A stretch of 64,000 nucleotides of DNA from NCBI GenBank assembly GCA_035456405.1, contig DATIDG010000034.1, forward strand, positions 1-64,000, written 5' to 3'. This DNA comes from JAGVSZ01 sp035456405 (GTDB lineage Bacteria > Pseudomonadota > Gammaproteobacteria > Burkholderiales > SG8-39). A program made the position numbers and the translations under genes. This document shows, piece after piece, positions 25,111 through 33,774 of the stretch; the first letter of the stretch is position 1, and each line of letters starts with the position of its first letter. The notes below the pieces were generated by a model. That model worked only from the letters and a program-made list of their open reading frames with translations. It had not been told where the DNA came from and searched no databases.

Positions 25111-26327
25111 GCGAGGCGCCGCTCTCGGTCGAGGAGGCGCTCGAGCGGCTGCTGGCAGGCGCGCGCTGCGTGGGCGAGGTCGAGACCGTGCCCACGATGG
25201 CCGCGACGGGGCGCGTCCTCGCACGCGCGCAGACGTCGTCGCTGAACGTCCCGCCGCTCGACAACACCTCGATGGACGGCTACGCGGTGCGCGCAGCGGA
25301 CTGTGCATCGGGCGTGGCGCGGCTGCGCGTCGCGCAGCGCATCCCGGCCGGCGCGGTCGGCAAGCCGCTCGAGCCGGGAACCGCCGCGCGCATCTTCACC
25401 GGCGCACCGATCCCGCCCGGCGCCGACGCGGTGGTGATGCAGGAGCAGGCCGAGGCGGCCGGCGACGATGTGATCGTGAAGCACGCGCCGAAGCCGGGCG
25501 AGTGGATCCGCCGCGCCGGCGAGGACATCCGCGCGGGGAGCACGATCCTCGAGGCGGGCGCGCGGCTGCGCGCGCAGGAGATCGGGCTGGCCGCGTCGGT
25601 CGGAATCGCGTCGCTGCCGGTGTTCAGGCGGGTGAGGGTGGCGCTCTTCTCCACCGGCAACGAACTGGTCATGCCCGGCGAGCCGCTGCCCGAAGGCGCG
25701 ATCTACAACTCCAACCGCTTCACGCTCATCGGGCTGCTGCAGACGCTCGGCTGCGAGGTCGCCGATCTCGGCATCGTCCCGGACGCGCTGGAATCCACGC
25801 GCGCCGCGCTGCGCGAGGCGGCGGGGATCAGCGATCTCATCATCACCTCGGGCGGGGTGTCGGTCGGCGACGAGGATCACGTCAAGGCGGCGGTCGATGC
25901 GGAGGGGCGGCTCGACCTCTGGCGTATCGCGATCAAGCCCGGGCGACCCCTCGCGTATGGCGCCGTGCGCCGCGCGGCGGGCGCCGAGGCGAGCTTCATC
26001 GGGCTGCCGGGGAACCCGGTGTCGAGCTTCGTGACCTTCATGCTGTTCGTGCGCCCGTTCGTGCTGCGGCTGCAGGGCGCTGTCGAAATCGGGGCGAAGA
26101 GCTACGCCGCGCGCGCCGATTTCGACTGGCCGAAGCCGGATGCCCGGCGCGAGTTCTTGCGCGTAAGATTCAACCGCGAGGGCGGGCTCGATCTCTTTCC
26201 GAACCAGAGCTCGGGCGTGCTCACCTCGACCGTGTGGGGCGACGGGCTGCTCGACAACCCGGCGAAGCACGCGATCAAGCGGGGCGACACGGTCCGTTTC
26301 CTGCCCTTTGCCGAACTCTTGCACTGA
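25107..26327 (+). CDS. moeA: Molybdopterin molybdotransferase
   Basis: 406 residues from ATG 25107 (ATGA overlap with mobB). MoeA signatures: NVPPLDNTSMDGYAVRA (about 50-66), IFTGAPIPPGADAVVMQEQ, ALFSTGNELV, IYNSNRFTLIGLLQTLG, ITSGGVSVGDEDHVKAAV, KPGRPLAYG, FIGLPGNPVSSFVTFMLF. It inserts molybdate into adenylylated molybdopterin. It sits in the middle of a cofactor operon (mobB-moeA-moaD-moaE). Confidence 0.95.
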   Translation: MSEAPLSVEEALERLLAGARCVGEVETVPTMAATGRVLARAQTSSLNVPPLDNTSMDGYAVRAADCASGVARLRVAQRIPAGAVGKPLEPGTAARIFTGAPIPPGADAVVMQEQAEAAGDDVIVKHAPKPGEWIRRAGEDIRAGSTILEAGARLRAQEIGLAASVGIASLPVFRRVRVALFSTGNELVMPGEPLPEGAIYNSNRFTLIGLLQTLGCEVADLGIVPDALESTRAALREAAGISDLIITSGGVSVGDEDHVKAAVDAEGRLDLWRIAIKPGRPLAYGAVRRAAGAEASFIGLPGNPVSSFVTFMLFVRPFVLRLQGAVEIGAKSYAARADFDWPKPDARREFLRVRFNREGGLDLFPNQSSGVLTSTVWGDGLLDNPAKHAIKRGDTVRFLPFAELLH

Positions 26328-26330
26328 CCG

Positions 26331-26585
26331 ATGCTGAAGCTGCTCTACTTCGCCCGGCTGCGCGAGGACCTCGGGACGGGCATCGAGGAGATGGCGCTGC
26401 CCCCGGGCGTGACGACCGTCGCGGGCCTGCGCGCGCACCTGGTCGCGCGCGGGGGCACCTGGGCGAGCGTGCTCGCCAACGGCAAGGCCCTGCGGGTCGC
26501 GGTCAATCAGGACATGGCCGAGCCGTCGACGCCGATCAAGGCGGGCGACGAGGTCGCCTTTTTCCCTCCGGTCACCGGGGGCTGA
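26331..26585 (+). CDS. moaD: Molybdopterin synthase small subunit
   Basis: 84-residue ubiquitin-like protein ending FFPPVTGG, the diglycine C-terminus that becomes thiocarboxylated and donates sulfur to precursor Z. Starts MLKLLYFARLREDLG, typical of MoaD. Three bases after moeA and two bases before moaE. Confidence 0.95.
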   Translation: MLKLLYFARLREDLGTGIEEMALPPGVTTVAGLRAHLVARGGTWASVLANGKALRVAVNQDMAEPSTPIKAGDEVAFFPPVTGG

Positions 26586-26587
26586 CG

Positions 26588-27061
26588 GTGCCGACGATCC
26601 GGATCCAGACCGAAGACTTCGACGCGGGCGCGGAGATCGCGAAGATCCGCGCCGGCAACCCGAAGGTCGGCGCGGTCGCGAGCTTCGTCGGCGTCTGCCG
26701 CGACACGAACGACGGCGACGCGGTCGCGACGATGACGCTCGAGCACTATCCCGGCATGACCGAGAAGGCGCTGGCGAAGATCGTGGACGAGGCGATCGCG
26801 CGCTGGCGCGTCATCGACGTCATCGTCGTGCACCGGGTCGGCGAGCTGAAGCCGACCGACCAGATCGTGCTCGTCGTCGTGTCCGGCGGGCACCGCGGCG
26901 ACGCCTTCGCCGCGTGCGAGTTCATCATGGACTACCTCAAGACGCGCGCGCCGTTCTGGAAGAAGGAGCAGACGCCGGAGGGCGCGCGCTGGGTCGAGGC
27001 GCGCACCTCCGACGACGACGCGGCGGAGCGCTGGGCCGCGGGGAAGAAAGACGCGGCGTGA
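26588..27061 (+). CDS. moaE: Molybdopterin synthase catalytic subunit
   Basis: 157 residues from GTG 26588. MoaE motifs: VGAVASFVGVCRDTNDG, LEHYPGMTEKALAKIVDEA, VIVVHRVGELKPTDQIVLVVVSGGHRGDAFAACEFIMDYLKTRAPFWKKE with the catalytic lysines in FWKKE. It forms a heterotetramer with MoaD. The stop overlaps the GTG of the crcB gene. Confidence 0.95.
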   Translation: MPTIRIQTEDFDAGAEIAKIRAGNPKVGAVASFVGVCRDTNDGDAVATMTLEHYPGMTEKALAKIVDEAIARWRVIDVIVVHRVGELKPTDQIVLVVVSGGHRGDAFAACEFIMDYLKTRAPFWKKEQTPEGARWVEARTSDDDAAERWAAGKKDAA

Positions 27062-27447
27062 GCGCGACCGCGTCCGGCCTGGCTGCGGTCGGGGTGGGCG
27101 CGGTGCTCGGCGCGTGGCTGCGCTGGGGCCTCGGCGCGTGGCTCAACCCGGTGCTCCCGGACCTGCCGCTCGGCACGGTCGCCGCGAATGCGGTGGGTGG
27201 CCTGCTGATCGGCGTCGCGATCCAGCTCTTCGCAGACCACCCGGGCGTCCCGCCCGAGATGCGGCTCGCCGTGATCACCGGCTTCCTCGGCGCGCTCACC
27301 ACGTTCTCGACCTTCTCGGCCGAGGCCGTCGCGCTGCTCGGGCGCGCGCAGTGGACGTGGGCCGCGGCGCACATCGGGAGTCACCTGTTCGCCTCGATCA
27401 GCCTCACGATCGCCGGCATGTACGCGGTGCGCTGGCTGAAGGGATAG
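27058..27447 (+). CDS. crcB: Fluoride exporter CrcB/FluC
   Basis: 129 residues, four TM helices, starting at GTG 27058 (overlap with moaE stop). FluC motifs: GAVLGAWLRWGL, GTVAANAVGGLLIG with the conserved Asn, and GFLGALTTFSTFSAEAVALL containing the TTFSTFS fluoride-pathway segment. Forms dual-topology dimers that expel fluoride. No crcB riboswitch is possible here as the gene is embedded in an operon. Confidence 0.93.
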   Translation: MSATASGLAAVGVGAVLGAWLRWGLGAWLNPVLPDLPLGTVAANAVGGLLIGVAIQLFADHPGVPPEMRLAVITGFLGALTTFSTFSAEAVALLGRAQWTWAAAHIGSHLFASISLTIAGMYAVRWLKG

Positions 27448-27451
27448 TCGG

Positions 27452-27763
27452 ATGGAGAAGGGGGTCGCGCTCGTCCTGTACGTCGCCGAGAAGCGCCGCC
27501 ACGACGGCCGGCTGCTCTACGAGTGGCTCATCGAGAAGGCGCGCGACACGGGGCTCCCGGGCGGGTCGGCGCTCCGCGCGATCGAGGGGTTCGGGCGCCA
27601 CGGCCTGCACCACGAGCGCTTCTTCGAGCTGGCGGGCGACCTGCCGGTCGTCCTGCACTTCGTGAGCACGCCGGCGCTCGCCGAGCGCTTCCTCGCGCTG
27701 CTCGCGGCCGAGAAACTCGACCTCTTCGTGGTCCGGTACGAGGTCGAGTTCGGCGTGGTCTGA
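27452..27763 (+). CDS. DUF190 family protein
   Basis: 103 residues with the DUF190 pattern: ALVLYVAEKRRHDGRLLYEWLIEKARDTGLPGGSALRAIEGFGRHG and EKLDLFVVRYEVEFG. The fold is PII-like. DUF190 genes are frequent partners of crcB, and the four-base spacing fits. The role of the pair is not settled; fluoride-linked regulation is plausible. Confidence 0.9.
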   Translation: MEKGVALVLYVAEKRRHDGRLLYEWLIEKARDTGLPGGSALRAIEGFGRHGLHHERFFELAGDLPVVLHFVSTPALAERFLALLAAEKLDLFVVRYEVEFGVV

Positions 27764-27768
27764 CGCGG

Positions 27769-28425
27769 CTACTTCTCCGCGGCCTTCTCGCCCTTCGCGG
27801 CGTCCTCGGACTTCCGGTCGGCGGGCTTTTCCGGCTCCTCGGGCTCCTTGTGCGCGATGCCCTGGTGGCAGTCGATGCACGTGATCCTGCCGCCGCTCTT
27901 GCGCGCTTTCTCGTGGCGGCTCTGCGCCATCGGCCGCTGCTCGGACAGCGCCATCCGGTCCCAGTCGTGGCAGTGACGGCAGTTGGCCGAGTCGTTCGCC
28001 CTCATCTCGTCCCAGACGTGGTTCGCCATTCGCCAGCGCTCTTTCTCGTACTTCTCCTGCGTCGAGATGACGCCCCTGGCCTCGCCGATGATGTCCTTGA
28101 TCCCGGCCTTTGCCTTGTAGACGAGCTTCGCCGGATAGCTGTGCGGGATGTGGCAGTCGGCGCACGTGGCCGACACGCCGGCCTTGTTCGCGTAGTGGGT
28201 GCTCTCCTTGTACTCGGGCAGCGTGAAGGCCTTCATCGAGTGGCAGGCTTCGCCGCAGAACTCGACCGTCCCGGTCCTCTTCACCATCACGTCGGTGACG
28301 ATCACGCCGCCGGCGCCGATCACGATGCCGACGACGACCAGCGACAGCACGGACCACTGCGCGGTCGGGGAGGTGAGAGCGCGCCAAGTGCGCTTGATGA
28401 ACCCGGGTCTGGAGGCATCGGCCAT
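27769..28425 (-). CDS. Tetraheme NapC/NirT-family cytochrome c
   Basis: 218 residues from ATG 28425. An N-terminal TM anchor (about 25-48) is followed by four heme motifs: CGEACH (CX3CH), CADCH, CRHCH and CIDCH, and the NapC landmark ITCIDCHQGIAHKEPE. Members pass electrons from quinol to periplasmic partners such as NapA, NirS or octaheme enzymes. The first site has three residues between cysteines instead of two, a variant known in part of the family. Co-oriented with the hexaheme cytochrome upstream, which may be its partner. The tail is Lys/Glu-rich. Confidence 0.88.
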   Translation of the reverse strand: MADASRPGFIKRTWRALTSPTAQWSVLSLVVVGIVIGAGGVIVTDVMVKRTGTVEFCGEACHSMKAFTLPEYKESTHYANKAGVSATCADCHIPHSYPAKLVYKAKAGIKDIIGEARGVISTQEKYEKERWRMANHVWDEMRANDSANCRHCHDWDRMALSEQRPMAQSRHEKARKSGGRITCIDCHQGIAHKEPEEPEKPADRKSEDAAKGEKAAEK

Positions 28426-28519
28426 TCTTGGTCTCCTTGTTTGAGGCACCGGGTGTATACCAAGACGGCTCGTAGTCCGTCAAACGCGCGCCGGAGCGGC
28501 GATCCTGCGCATCGATGAC

Positions 28520-28541
28520 AAAGGGCGGCCGGAGCCGCCCC
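28520..28541 (-). terminator. Rho-independent-like terminator after the hexaheme gene
   Basis: GGGCGGC-TCCG-GCCGCCC read on the minus strand, 22 bases past the stop of the hexaheme gene, followed by TTTG. The stem is perfect, the T-run short. It would separate the hexaheme gene from the NapC-type gene. Confidence 0.55.
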
Positions 28542-28562
28542 TTCGCCCGCGTGCCCCCTGCG

Positions 28563-29768
28563 CTACTTCTTGTAGAAGTATTCCGGAGCGCTGGTCGCGC
28601 GCGGGGTCGCCTTACGCGCTTGGTTCGGGTTGAAGGTGTGCGTGGCGACGAACAGATTCTGGGCGGTGCTAGCCGTGCCGGGCATGATCTTGTCTACGTC
28701 GTACTTCGAGCGATGGCATTCCCTGCACGTCGCGCGCGATTCGATCAGCGCCTTGCCGGCCACCGCATGCGACGAGTGGCAATCCGAGCAGCTCAGCGGG
28801 TTCTCCTTGTCCCTGTAGTGTTTCGACTGGATGAACTCCTGATATTCCTGGTGGTGCTTGCGCGCGTCGTACAGGCCGCTTTTCTGCGACTGCTCGTCGA
28901 GCCAAAACGCGTTGTTGAGGTCCGTCTTCGGGTAGTTCTGGTTCACCGGCTGCGCGGGATTCACACCCGGGATCAGCATCTTGTCCGGATACCACTTGCG
29001 CCAGTCGTCCTGGCCCGCCTTGAACGTCTGGCCGACCACCGGATGCGGCTGGTCCTCCCGCGGGTTCCCCTGCGCGGTCTTGAAGTGCTCGTTCTCCTTG
29101 CGGACGTGGCAATAGCCGCAGACGAGCGAGGCTTGCTCCTTGCTGGCTTTCCCGGGGTTAAAGACGTCGGCGCCCCTGGCCGACTGAACATGCTTGGCGC
29201 CCGGGCCGTGGCAGGCCTCGCAGCCGGTGTTATGCTCGGACATCGCGACCTTCTGCGCGGCCGGGTTCTCCGGGTCATAGGAGAGCAGCCGATAGCCGGT
29301 CGCGTGGCAGGTCGCGCACTGCGTCTCCCAGTCGTTCTTCTGGCCGTAGTTCTCCCACTGCTTGTGCACCGTGTTCCACTGCTTGTCCATGAACTGGAGG
29401 TTGCCGGTCGCCGGATTCTTCACGAGATAGCGCTGCTTCCAGAACGAACCGACGACGAGCTGCACGTCCTCGAGCTTGTAGGGCTTGCCGTCTATGTTGC
29501 CTCTTGTCGGTCCGGCCGTGCCCTTTGCGTCCTTCGCCCAGTTGTCGCCGGCACCCTTGAGCAAGCCGTCTTTGAGCGTGCGGATCATCTTCGAGTGGTA
29601 GGTGTCCTTCCATGTGCGGTACTCGGCCTGGTGGCACTTCTGGCACGCCTCGGAGCCGACAAACCCGTCGGCGGTCGGTCCGCCGGGGCCTGTTACACAA
29701 CCCGCAGTCACCGCGCCGAGCAGCGCGAGCAACGCAACGGCCAGCCAACCCAGCATCGTCCTTGTCAT
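28563..29768 (-). CDS. Hexaheme c-type cytochrome, exported
   Basis: 401 residues from ATG 29768, with a hydrophobic signal ending TAGC (possible, imperfect lipobox). Six CXXCH motifs: CQKCH, CATCH, CEACH, CGYCH, CSDCH, CRECH. The arrangement, with GSEACQKCHQAEYRTWKDTYHSKM at the start, CEACHGPGAKHV in the middle and CSDCHSSHAVAG near the end, matches the cytochrome c554/multiheme c3-like superfamily. Non-heme regions include WKQRYLVKNPATGNLQFM and DDWRKWYPDKMLIPG. Likely periplasmic electron transfer; no enzyme-specific motif recognised. Probably the partner of the NapC/NirT protein downstream. Confidence 0.85.
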   Translation of the reverse strand: MTRTMLGWLAVALLALLGAVTAGCVTGPGGPTADGFVGSEACQKCHQAEYRTWKDTYHSKMIRTLKDGLLKGAGDNWAKDAKGTAGPTRGNIDGKPYKLEDVQLVVGSFWKQRYLVKNPATGNLQFMDKQWNTVHKQWENYGQKNDWETQCATCHATGYRLLSYDPENPAAQKVAMSEHNTGCEACHGPGAKHVQSARGADVFNPGKASKEQASLVCGYCHVRKENEHFKTAQGNPREDQPHPVVGQTFKAGQDDWRKWYPDKMLIPGVNPAQPVNQNYPKTDLNNAFWLDEQSQKSGLYDARKHHQEYQEFIQSKHYRDKENPLSCSDCHSSHAVAGKALIESRATCRECHRSKYDVDKIMPGTASTAQNLFVATHTFNPNQARKATPRATSAPEYFYKK

Positions 29769-29907
29769 CGGTGATTCCCCTGTGAACGCGTGCGCGGCCA
29801 AGTTCACTCGCACGTCCGAAAGAAAGTACGCTGCAACCCGCCGTTCGGCCATTGGCCGATCGACCGATATGCTACCTCTTCTGGCACGGATCCCGTTACA
29901 CCGGCGA

Positions 29908-29933
29908 CTTCCGGACCCCTGCGGGTACGGAAG
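29908..29933 (-). terminator. Hairpin after the V-ATPase operon
   Basis: CTTCCG-ACCC stem pairs with GGGT-CGGAAG with small bulges, four bases past the stop of the last V-ATPase gene. No T-run follows, so the role as an intrinsic terminator is uncertain; it may protect the 3' end. Confidence 0.35.
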
Positions 29934-29936
29934 GTG

Positions 29937-30533
29937 TCAGCGCTTGAGGCGCACCCAGAGGCCTTCGTCTTGCTCGAGCTCCTCGAGCCGCGTCTCGACC
30001 TCGTACAGCGTTGCGTCGATCTCGGGGAGGAGCACGTCCTGCAGCGCCCGCACCCGGCGCACCGTGCGCCGGTACTCCTGGTACAGGCGCTCGAGATTGC
30101 CGATCATCGCGGCCATCTCGACCAGCTTCGGCAGCAGCTTCGCGAACGCTACCCGTGCGGCCTCGGCCTCCGGCGACGGGTTCGGCGCCGGCTCGGCCTT
30201 GTTCGCCACCCCTTCCAGCCGCGCCTCGAGCAGCGCCACGCCGAGCAGCGACTTGCGGTGCGTGTGGACGTGCTGCGGCGAGGCGTCGGCCGGCGGATAG
30301 CACTGCACGCCCTGCAGGCCGTGGCGGCCGGCCGCGAGCTGAAGCGCGCGGAGCGCCCCTTTCTGCAGCTCCGCCAGCTCGGCACGCAGCTTCTCGAAGC
30401 GGCGCACCTCCTGCAGCATCGCGCCGGCGAGCAGCAGGCACTTCTCGTCTAGGAATGCGTAGCCCTCGTGCATCGTCCGGCGCTCGTCCTTGAGCGCGAT
30501 GACGACGCTGCGGGTGGGGGTGATGTCGCTCAT
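29937..30533 (-). CDS. ntpD: V-type ATP synthase subunit D
   Basis: 198 residues from ATG 30533. Coiled-coil central-stalk subunit: TPTRSVVIALKDERRTMHEGYAFLDEKCLLLAG at the N-terminus and a C-terminal helix with YQEYRRTVRRVRALQDVLLPEIDATLYEVETRLEELEQDEGLW. Matches the rotor shaft D subunit of A/V-type ATPases. Last gene of the V-ATPase operon, 25 bases after subunit B. Confidence 0.88.
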   Translation of the reverse strand: MSDITPTRSVVIALKDERRTMHEGYAFLDEKCLLLAGAMLQEVRRFEKLRAELAELQKGALRALQLAAGRHGLQGVQCYPPADASPQHVHTHRKSLLGVALLEARLEGVANKAEPAPNPSPEAEAARVAFAKLLPKLVEMAAMIGNLERLYQEYRRTVRRVRALQDVLLPEIDATLYEVETRLEELEQDEGLWVRLKR

Positions 30534-30558
30534 ACGGTGTGCATGCGGGTCGAGCTGC

Positions 30559-31941
30559 TCATGCCGCCTTGTCGAGGTAGCGCTCGATTTGCGCGTCGGA
30601 GAGGCGCGCGAGCTCCGACTTCGGCAATGCACGCAGGATCTTCCAGCCGGCGTCCATGCTTGCCTCCAGCGTGCGCGCTTCGGGATGGCGCACCAGGTCC
30701 TGCTCGAAGCGCGAGCCGAACGCGAGGTACTTGCGATCGGTCTCGGAGAGGCCTTCCTCGCCGACTACGCTGGCGAGCACGCGCGCCTGGATCGACCGCG
30801 CATACGCCGCGTAGAGCTGGCTCGACAGGGCAGGGTGGTCGGCGTGGGTGAACCCCTTGCCGGTGCCGTCCTTCATCAGCCGCGACAGGCTCGGCAGCAC
30901 GTTCACCGGCGGGTACACGCCGGCGCGGTCGAGCTCGCGCGACAGCACGATCTGCCCCTCGGTGATGTAGCCGGATAGGTCGGGAATCGGGTGCCCGATG
31001 TCGTCGGAGGGCATGGTCAGAATCGGAAACTGCGTTAGCGTGCCCTTCGCGCCGTGCAAGCAGCCCGCGCGCTCGTAGAGTGTCGCGAGGTCCGAGTACA
31101 TGTAGCCCGGGTAGCCCTTCCGGCCCGGCACCTCGCCTTTCGCGCCCGCAACCTCGCGCAGCGCCTCGCAGTAGTTCGTGAGATCGGTGAGGATGACGAG
31201 CACGTGCTTGCCTTCCTCGAACGCGAGGTACTCCGCGGCGGTGAGCGCGAAGCGTGGCGTGAGCAGGCGCTGCGTCGAGGAGTCGCTCGCGAGGTTGAGG
31301 AACAGCGCCGCGCGCTCGAGCGCACCCGACTGCTCCAGCGAGCGCCGGAAGTACTCGGCGCTGTCGTACGGTACGCCGATCGCCGCGAAGATGATTGCAA
31401 ACCCGCCGGCGCCCGCCCCGCGCAGCCGCGCGTTGCAGGCCACCTCCACCGCCATCCGGTCGTGCGGCAGCCCCGCGCCCGAGAAGATCGGCAGCTTCTG
31501 GCCGCGCACCAGGCTGTTCATCAGGTCGATGGCGGTGATGCCGCTCTCGATGAAGTCGCGCGGCGTGGCGCGCGCCACCGGGTTGATCGGCAGACCCTCG
31601 ATGCGCAGCGTCTTTTTCACCGGGATCGGCGGCCCACCGTCGATCGCCTCCCCGATTCCGTTGAACACCCGCCCGAGCATGGCCGGCCCGACGCCGAAAT
31701 AGATCGGCTCGCCGAGGAAGCGCACGGCGGTGCCCTGGAGCGCGAGGCCGGAGCTCGACTCGAGCAGCTCGATCGTTAAATGGGTCTCGTCGATGGCGGC
31801 GACGCGGCCCAGGCGGGCGCGCCCGTCGCCGCCGCGCACCTCGACCGCCTCGTTCAGCCCGACGTCGAGCGTGCGGCGCAGGAAGAGCAGCGGCCCTTCG
31901 AGCCGGGTCGCTGCGTCGCTCACTATGACTCTAGGATGCAC
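30559..31941 (-). CDS. ntpB: V-type ATP synthase subunit B (non-catalytic)
   Basis: 460 residues from GTG 31941, which follows a good AAGGAAGAGG site and overlaps the subunit A stop by 11 bases; a later GTG at 31923 lacks a site. Motifs: GPAMLGRVFNGIGEAIDGGPPI, LPIFSGAGLPHDRMAVEVACNARL (degenerate P-loop, as expected for B), VLVILTDLTNYCEALREVAGAKGEVPGRKGYPGYMYSDLATLYERAG, SLSRLMKDGTGKGFTHADH. Pairs with A in the V1 hexamer. Confidence 0.95.
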   Translation of the reverse strand: MHPRVIVSDAATRLEGPLLFLRRTLDVGLNEAVEVRGGDGRARLGRVAAIDETHLTIELLESSSGLALQGTAVRFLGEPIYFGVGPAMLGRVFNGIGEAIDGGPPIPVKKTLRIEGLPINPVARATPRDFIESGITAIDLMNSLVRGQKLPIFSGAGLPHDRMAVEVACNARLRGAGAGGFAIIFAAIGVPYDSAEYFRRSLEQSGALERAALFLNLASDSSTQRLLTPRFALTAAEYLAFEEGKHVLVILTDLTNYCEALREVAGAKGEVPGRKGYPGYMYSDLATLYERAGCLHGAKGTLTQFPILTMPSDDIGHPIPDLSGYITEGQIVLSRELDRAGVYPPVNVLPSLSRLMKDGTGKGFTHADHPALSSQLYAAYARSIQARVLASVVGEEGLSETDRKYLAFGSRFEQDLVRHPEARTLEASMDAGWKILRALPKSELARLSDAQIERYLDKAA

Positions 31942-33730
31942 TTTCCTCTTCCTTCACTGGCGCGAGTGCCCGGAACTCCGCCTCCATGCGCGCCTCGAGC
32001 GCGGCGAACTTGTCGAGCTCCGTTTCCGCGACCTCCTCGCCCATGCGCTGTAGCGGGCGGAGGATCTTCATCGCGGCGATGCGGTCCGGGGCGATGCCCG
32101 CGTGCAGTGCCGCCTCCGCCTTGTCGACGAAATAGGCGAGCAGCCGCATCATCGCGGCCTGGCGGCTCGGGCCCGCGTAGCGGTCGATCTCCGAGAATGC
32201 CGACTGCCGGAGGAACGCCTCGTTGACCAGCTCGGCGCAGAACAGGGTGAGCTGCTGGCGCGGCGGCAGAGCGTCCTTGCCGATGATCCGCGCCATGCGC
32301 TCGAGGTGCGCCTGCTCGTCGAGCAGCGTCAGGAAGCGGCGGCGCAGCTCCAGCCACTCGTTCGCGCCGCTCGCGGCGGGACTGCCGCCGGCCGGGAGCG
32401 TCGAGTAGGTTTGCTGCCACCACTCGGCCATGTGGAGCGCGTCCTCCGAGTACGACTGCAGCGGGTTGATCGCGGGGTAGAAGCGGGCCTGCGCGCGCTT
32501 CGCGTCGAGCGCCCAGAAGGAGCGCACGTAACGCTTGGTGTGGCTCGTCACCGGCTCGGAGAAATCGCCGGAAGGGGGGCTCACCGAGCCGAGCAGCGTC
32601 ACCGAGCCGGCGTCGCCGCCCAGCGTGCGCACTTTCGCCGCGCGCTCGTAGAAGTCCGCGATGCGGCTCGAGAGATAGGTCGGATAGCCGCCTTCGCCGG
32701 GGAGCTCGCCGAAGCGGCCCGACACCTCGCGCAGCGCCTCGGCCCAGCGGCTGGTCGAGTCGGCCATCAGCGCCACGTGCAGCCCCTGGTCGCGGAAGTA
32801 CTCGGCGACGGTCACGCCCGTGTAGACGCTCGCCTCGCGCGCCGCGACCGGCATGTTCGAGGTGTTGGCGATGATGACCGTGCGCTCCATCAGCGGGCGG
32901 CCGCTGCGCGGGTCCTCCAGCTTCGGGAACTCGTCGAGCACGCCGGCCATCTCGTTGCCGCGCTCGCCGCATCCGAGGTAGACGATCACGTCGGCGCTGC
33001 ACGCTTTCGCGAGCGCCTCGAGCAGCACGGTCTTACCAGTGCCGAAGCCGCCCGGGATCGCACCCTTGCCCCCGAGCGCGATGGGGAAGAGCGAGTCCAG
33101 GATCCGCTGCCCGGTCATGAGCGGCTCGTCCGACGGCAGCCGCTCGCGCACCGGGCGCGGCTCGCGCACCGCCCAGAAATGACTCATCGCGACGTCGCGC
33201 GTCTTCCCGTCGGCGCCGCGCAGCTTCAGGATCGGCGCATCGTCCGCGTGCTCGCCGGCGGCGACGATGCTGACGACTTCGCCGGAGACCCCCGGCGGAA
33301 CGAGCACGCGCTGCGGCTTGCCCTTGCTCGCGCCGACCTCCCCGAAGGGGTGGCCGGGCTCGAGCCGATCGCCCGGCTTCACGCGCGGCGTGAAGGCGAA
33401 CACCGTCGACCGCCCCGCGCTCATTCCCGGCTCGACGTAGCTCGTCGTGGCGCCCGCGAGCGGCCGCATCAGCCCGTCGAAGATGTCGCCGAGCATCGCC
33501 GGCCCGAGGCGGACGCCGAGCAGTTCGCCCGTGCCCGCGATCTCGACACCCGGCCGCAAGCCGGTGGTGTCCTCGTACACCTGCGCGACGATCTCTTCCT
33601 CGTTGAGGCGGATGACCTCGCCGAGCAGCGCCTGGGGCCCGACGCGGATCGCCTCGCGCAGCCTGAAGGGCCCCTCGGCGCGCGCGCGCAGCACCGGGCC
33701 GCTGATCCATTTGATCCGCGCCGTGCTCAT
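31931..33730 (-). CDS. ntpA: V-type ATP synthase catalytic subunit A
   Basis: 599 residues from ATG 33730. Walker A GGFGTGKT at about residues 227-234, then SADVIVYLGCGERGNEMAGVLDEFP, LMERTVIIANTSNMPVAAREASVYTGVTVAEYFRDQG and MADSTSRWAEALREVSGRFGELPGEGGYP. The N-terminal non-homologous insert (about residues 110-190) that separates A/V-type A subunits from F-type beta is present. It hydrolyses or makes ATP in the V1 head. The frame is open further upstream to 34417, but that part overlaps the E subunit gene and is not coding. Confidence 0.96.
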   Translation of the reverse strand: MSTARIKWISGPVLRARAEGPFRLREAIRVGPQALLGEVIRLNEEEIVAQVYEDTTGLRPGVEIAGTGELLGVRLGPAMLGDIFDGLMRPLAGATTSYVEPGMSAGRSTVFAFTPRVKPGDRLEPGHPFGEVGASKGKPQRVLVPPGVSGEVVSIVAAGEHADDAPILKLRGADGKTRDVAMSHFWAVREPRPVRERLPSDEPLMTGQRILDSLFPIALGGKGAIPGGFGTGKTVLLEALAKACSADVIVYLGCGERGNEMAGVLDEFPKLEDPRSGRPLMERTVIIANTSNMPVAAREASVYTGVTVAEYFRDQGLHVALMADSTSRWAEALREVSGRFGELPGEGGYPTYLSSRIADFYERAAKVRTLGGDAGSVTLLGSVSPPSGDFSEPVTSHTKRYVRSFWALDAKRAQARFYPAINPLQSYSEDALHMAEWWQQTYSTLPAGGSPAASGANEWLELRRRFLTLLDEQAHLERMARIIGKDALPPRQQLTLFCAELVNEAFLRQSAFSEIDRYAGPSRQAAMMRLLAYFVDKAEAALHAGIAPDRIAAMKILRPLQRMGEEVAETELDKFAALEARMEAEFRALAPVKEEESAS

Positions 33731-33774
33731 TCGAAGTTGTCCCAAGAACCCCGAACCGCCGCGCGGGAGGGGAT

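Noticed and set aside
27000..27060. Fluoride riboswitch before crcB
   Set aside because: crcB starts inside the moaE stop codon; there is no leader for a riboswitch.
31923..31941. GTG 31923 as start of the V-ATPase B subunit
   Set aside because: It lacks a ribosome binding site, whereas GTG 31941 has AAGGAAGAGG at correct spacing.
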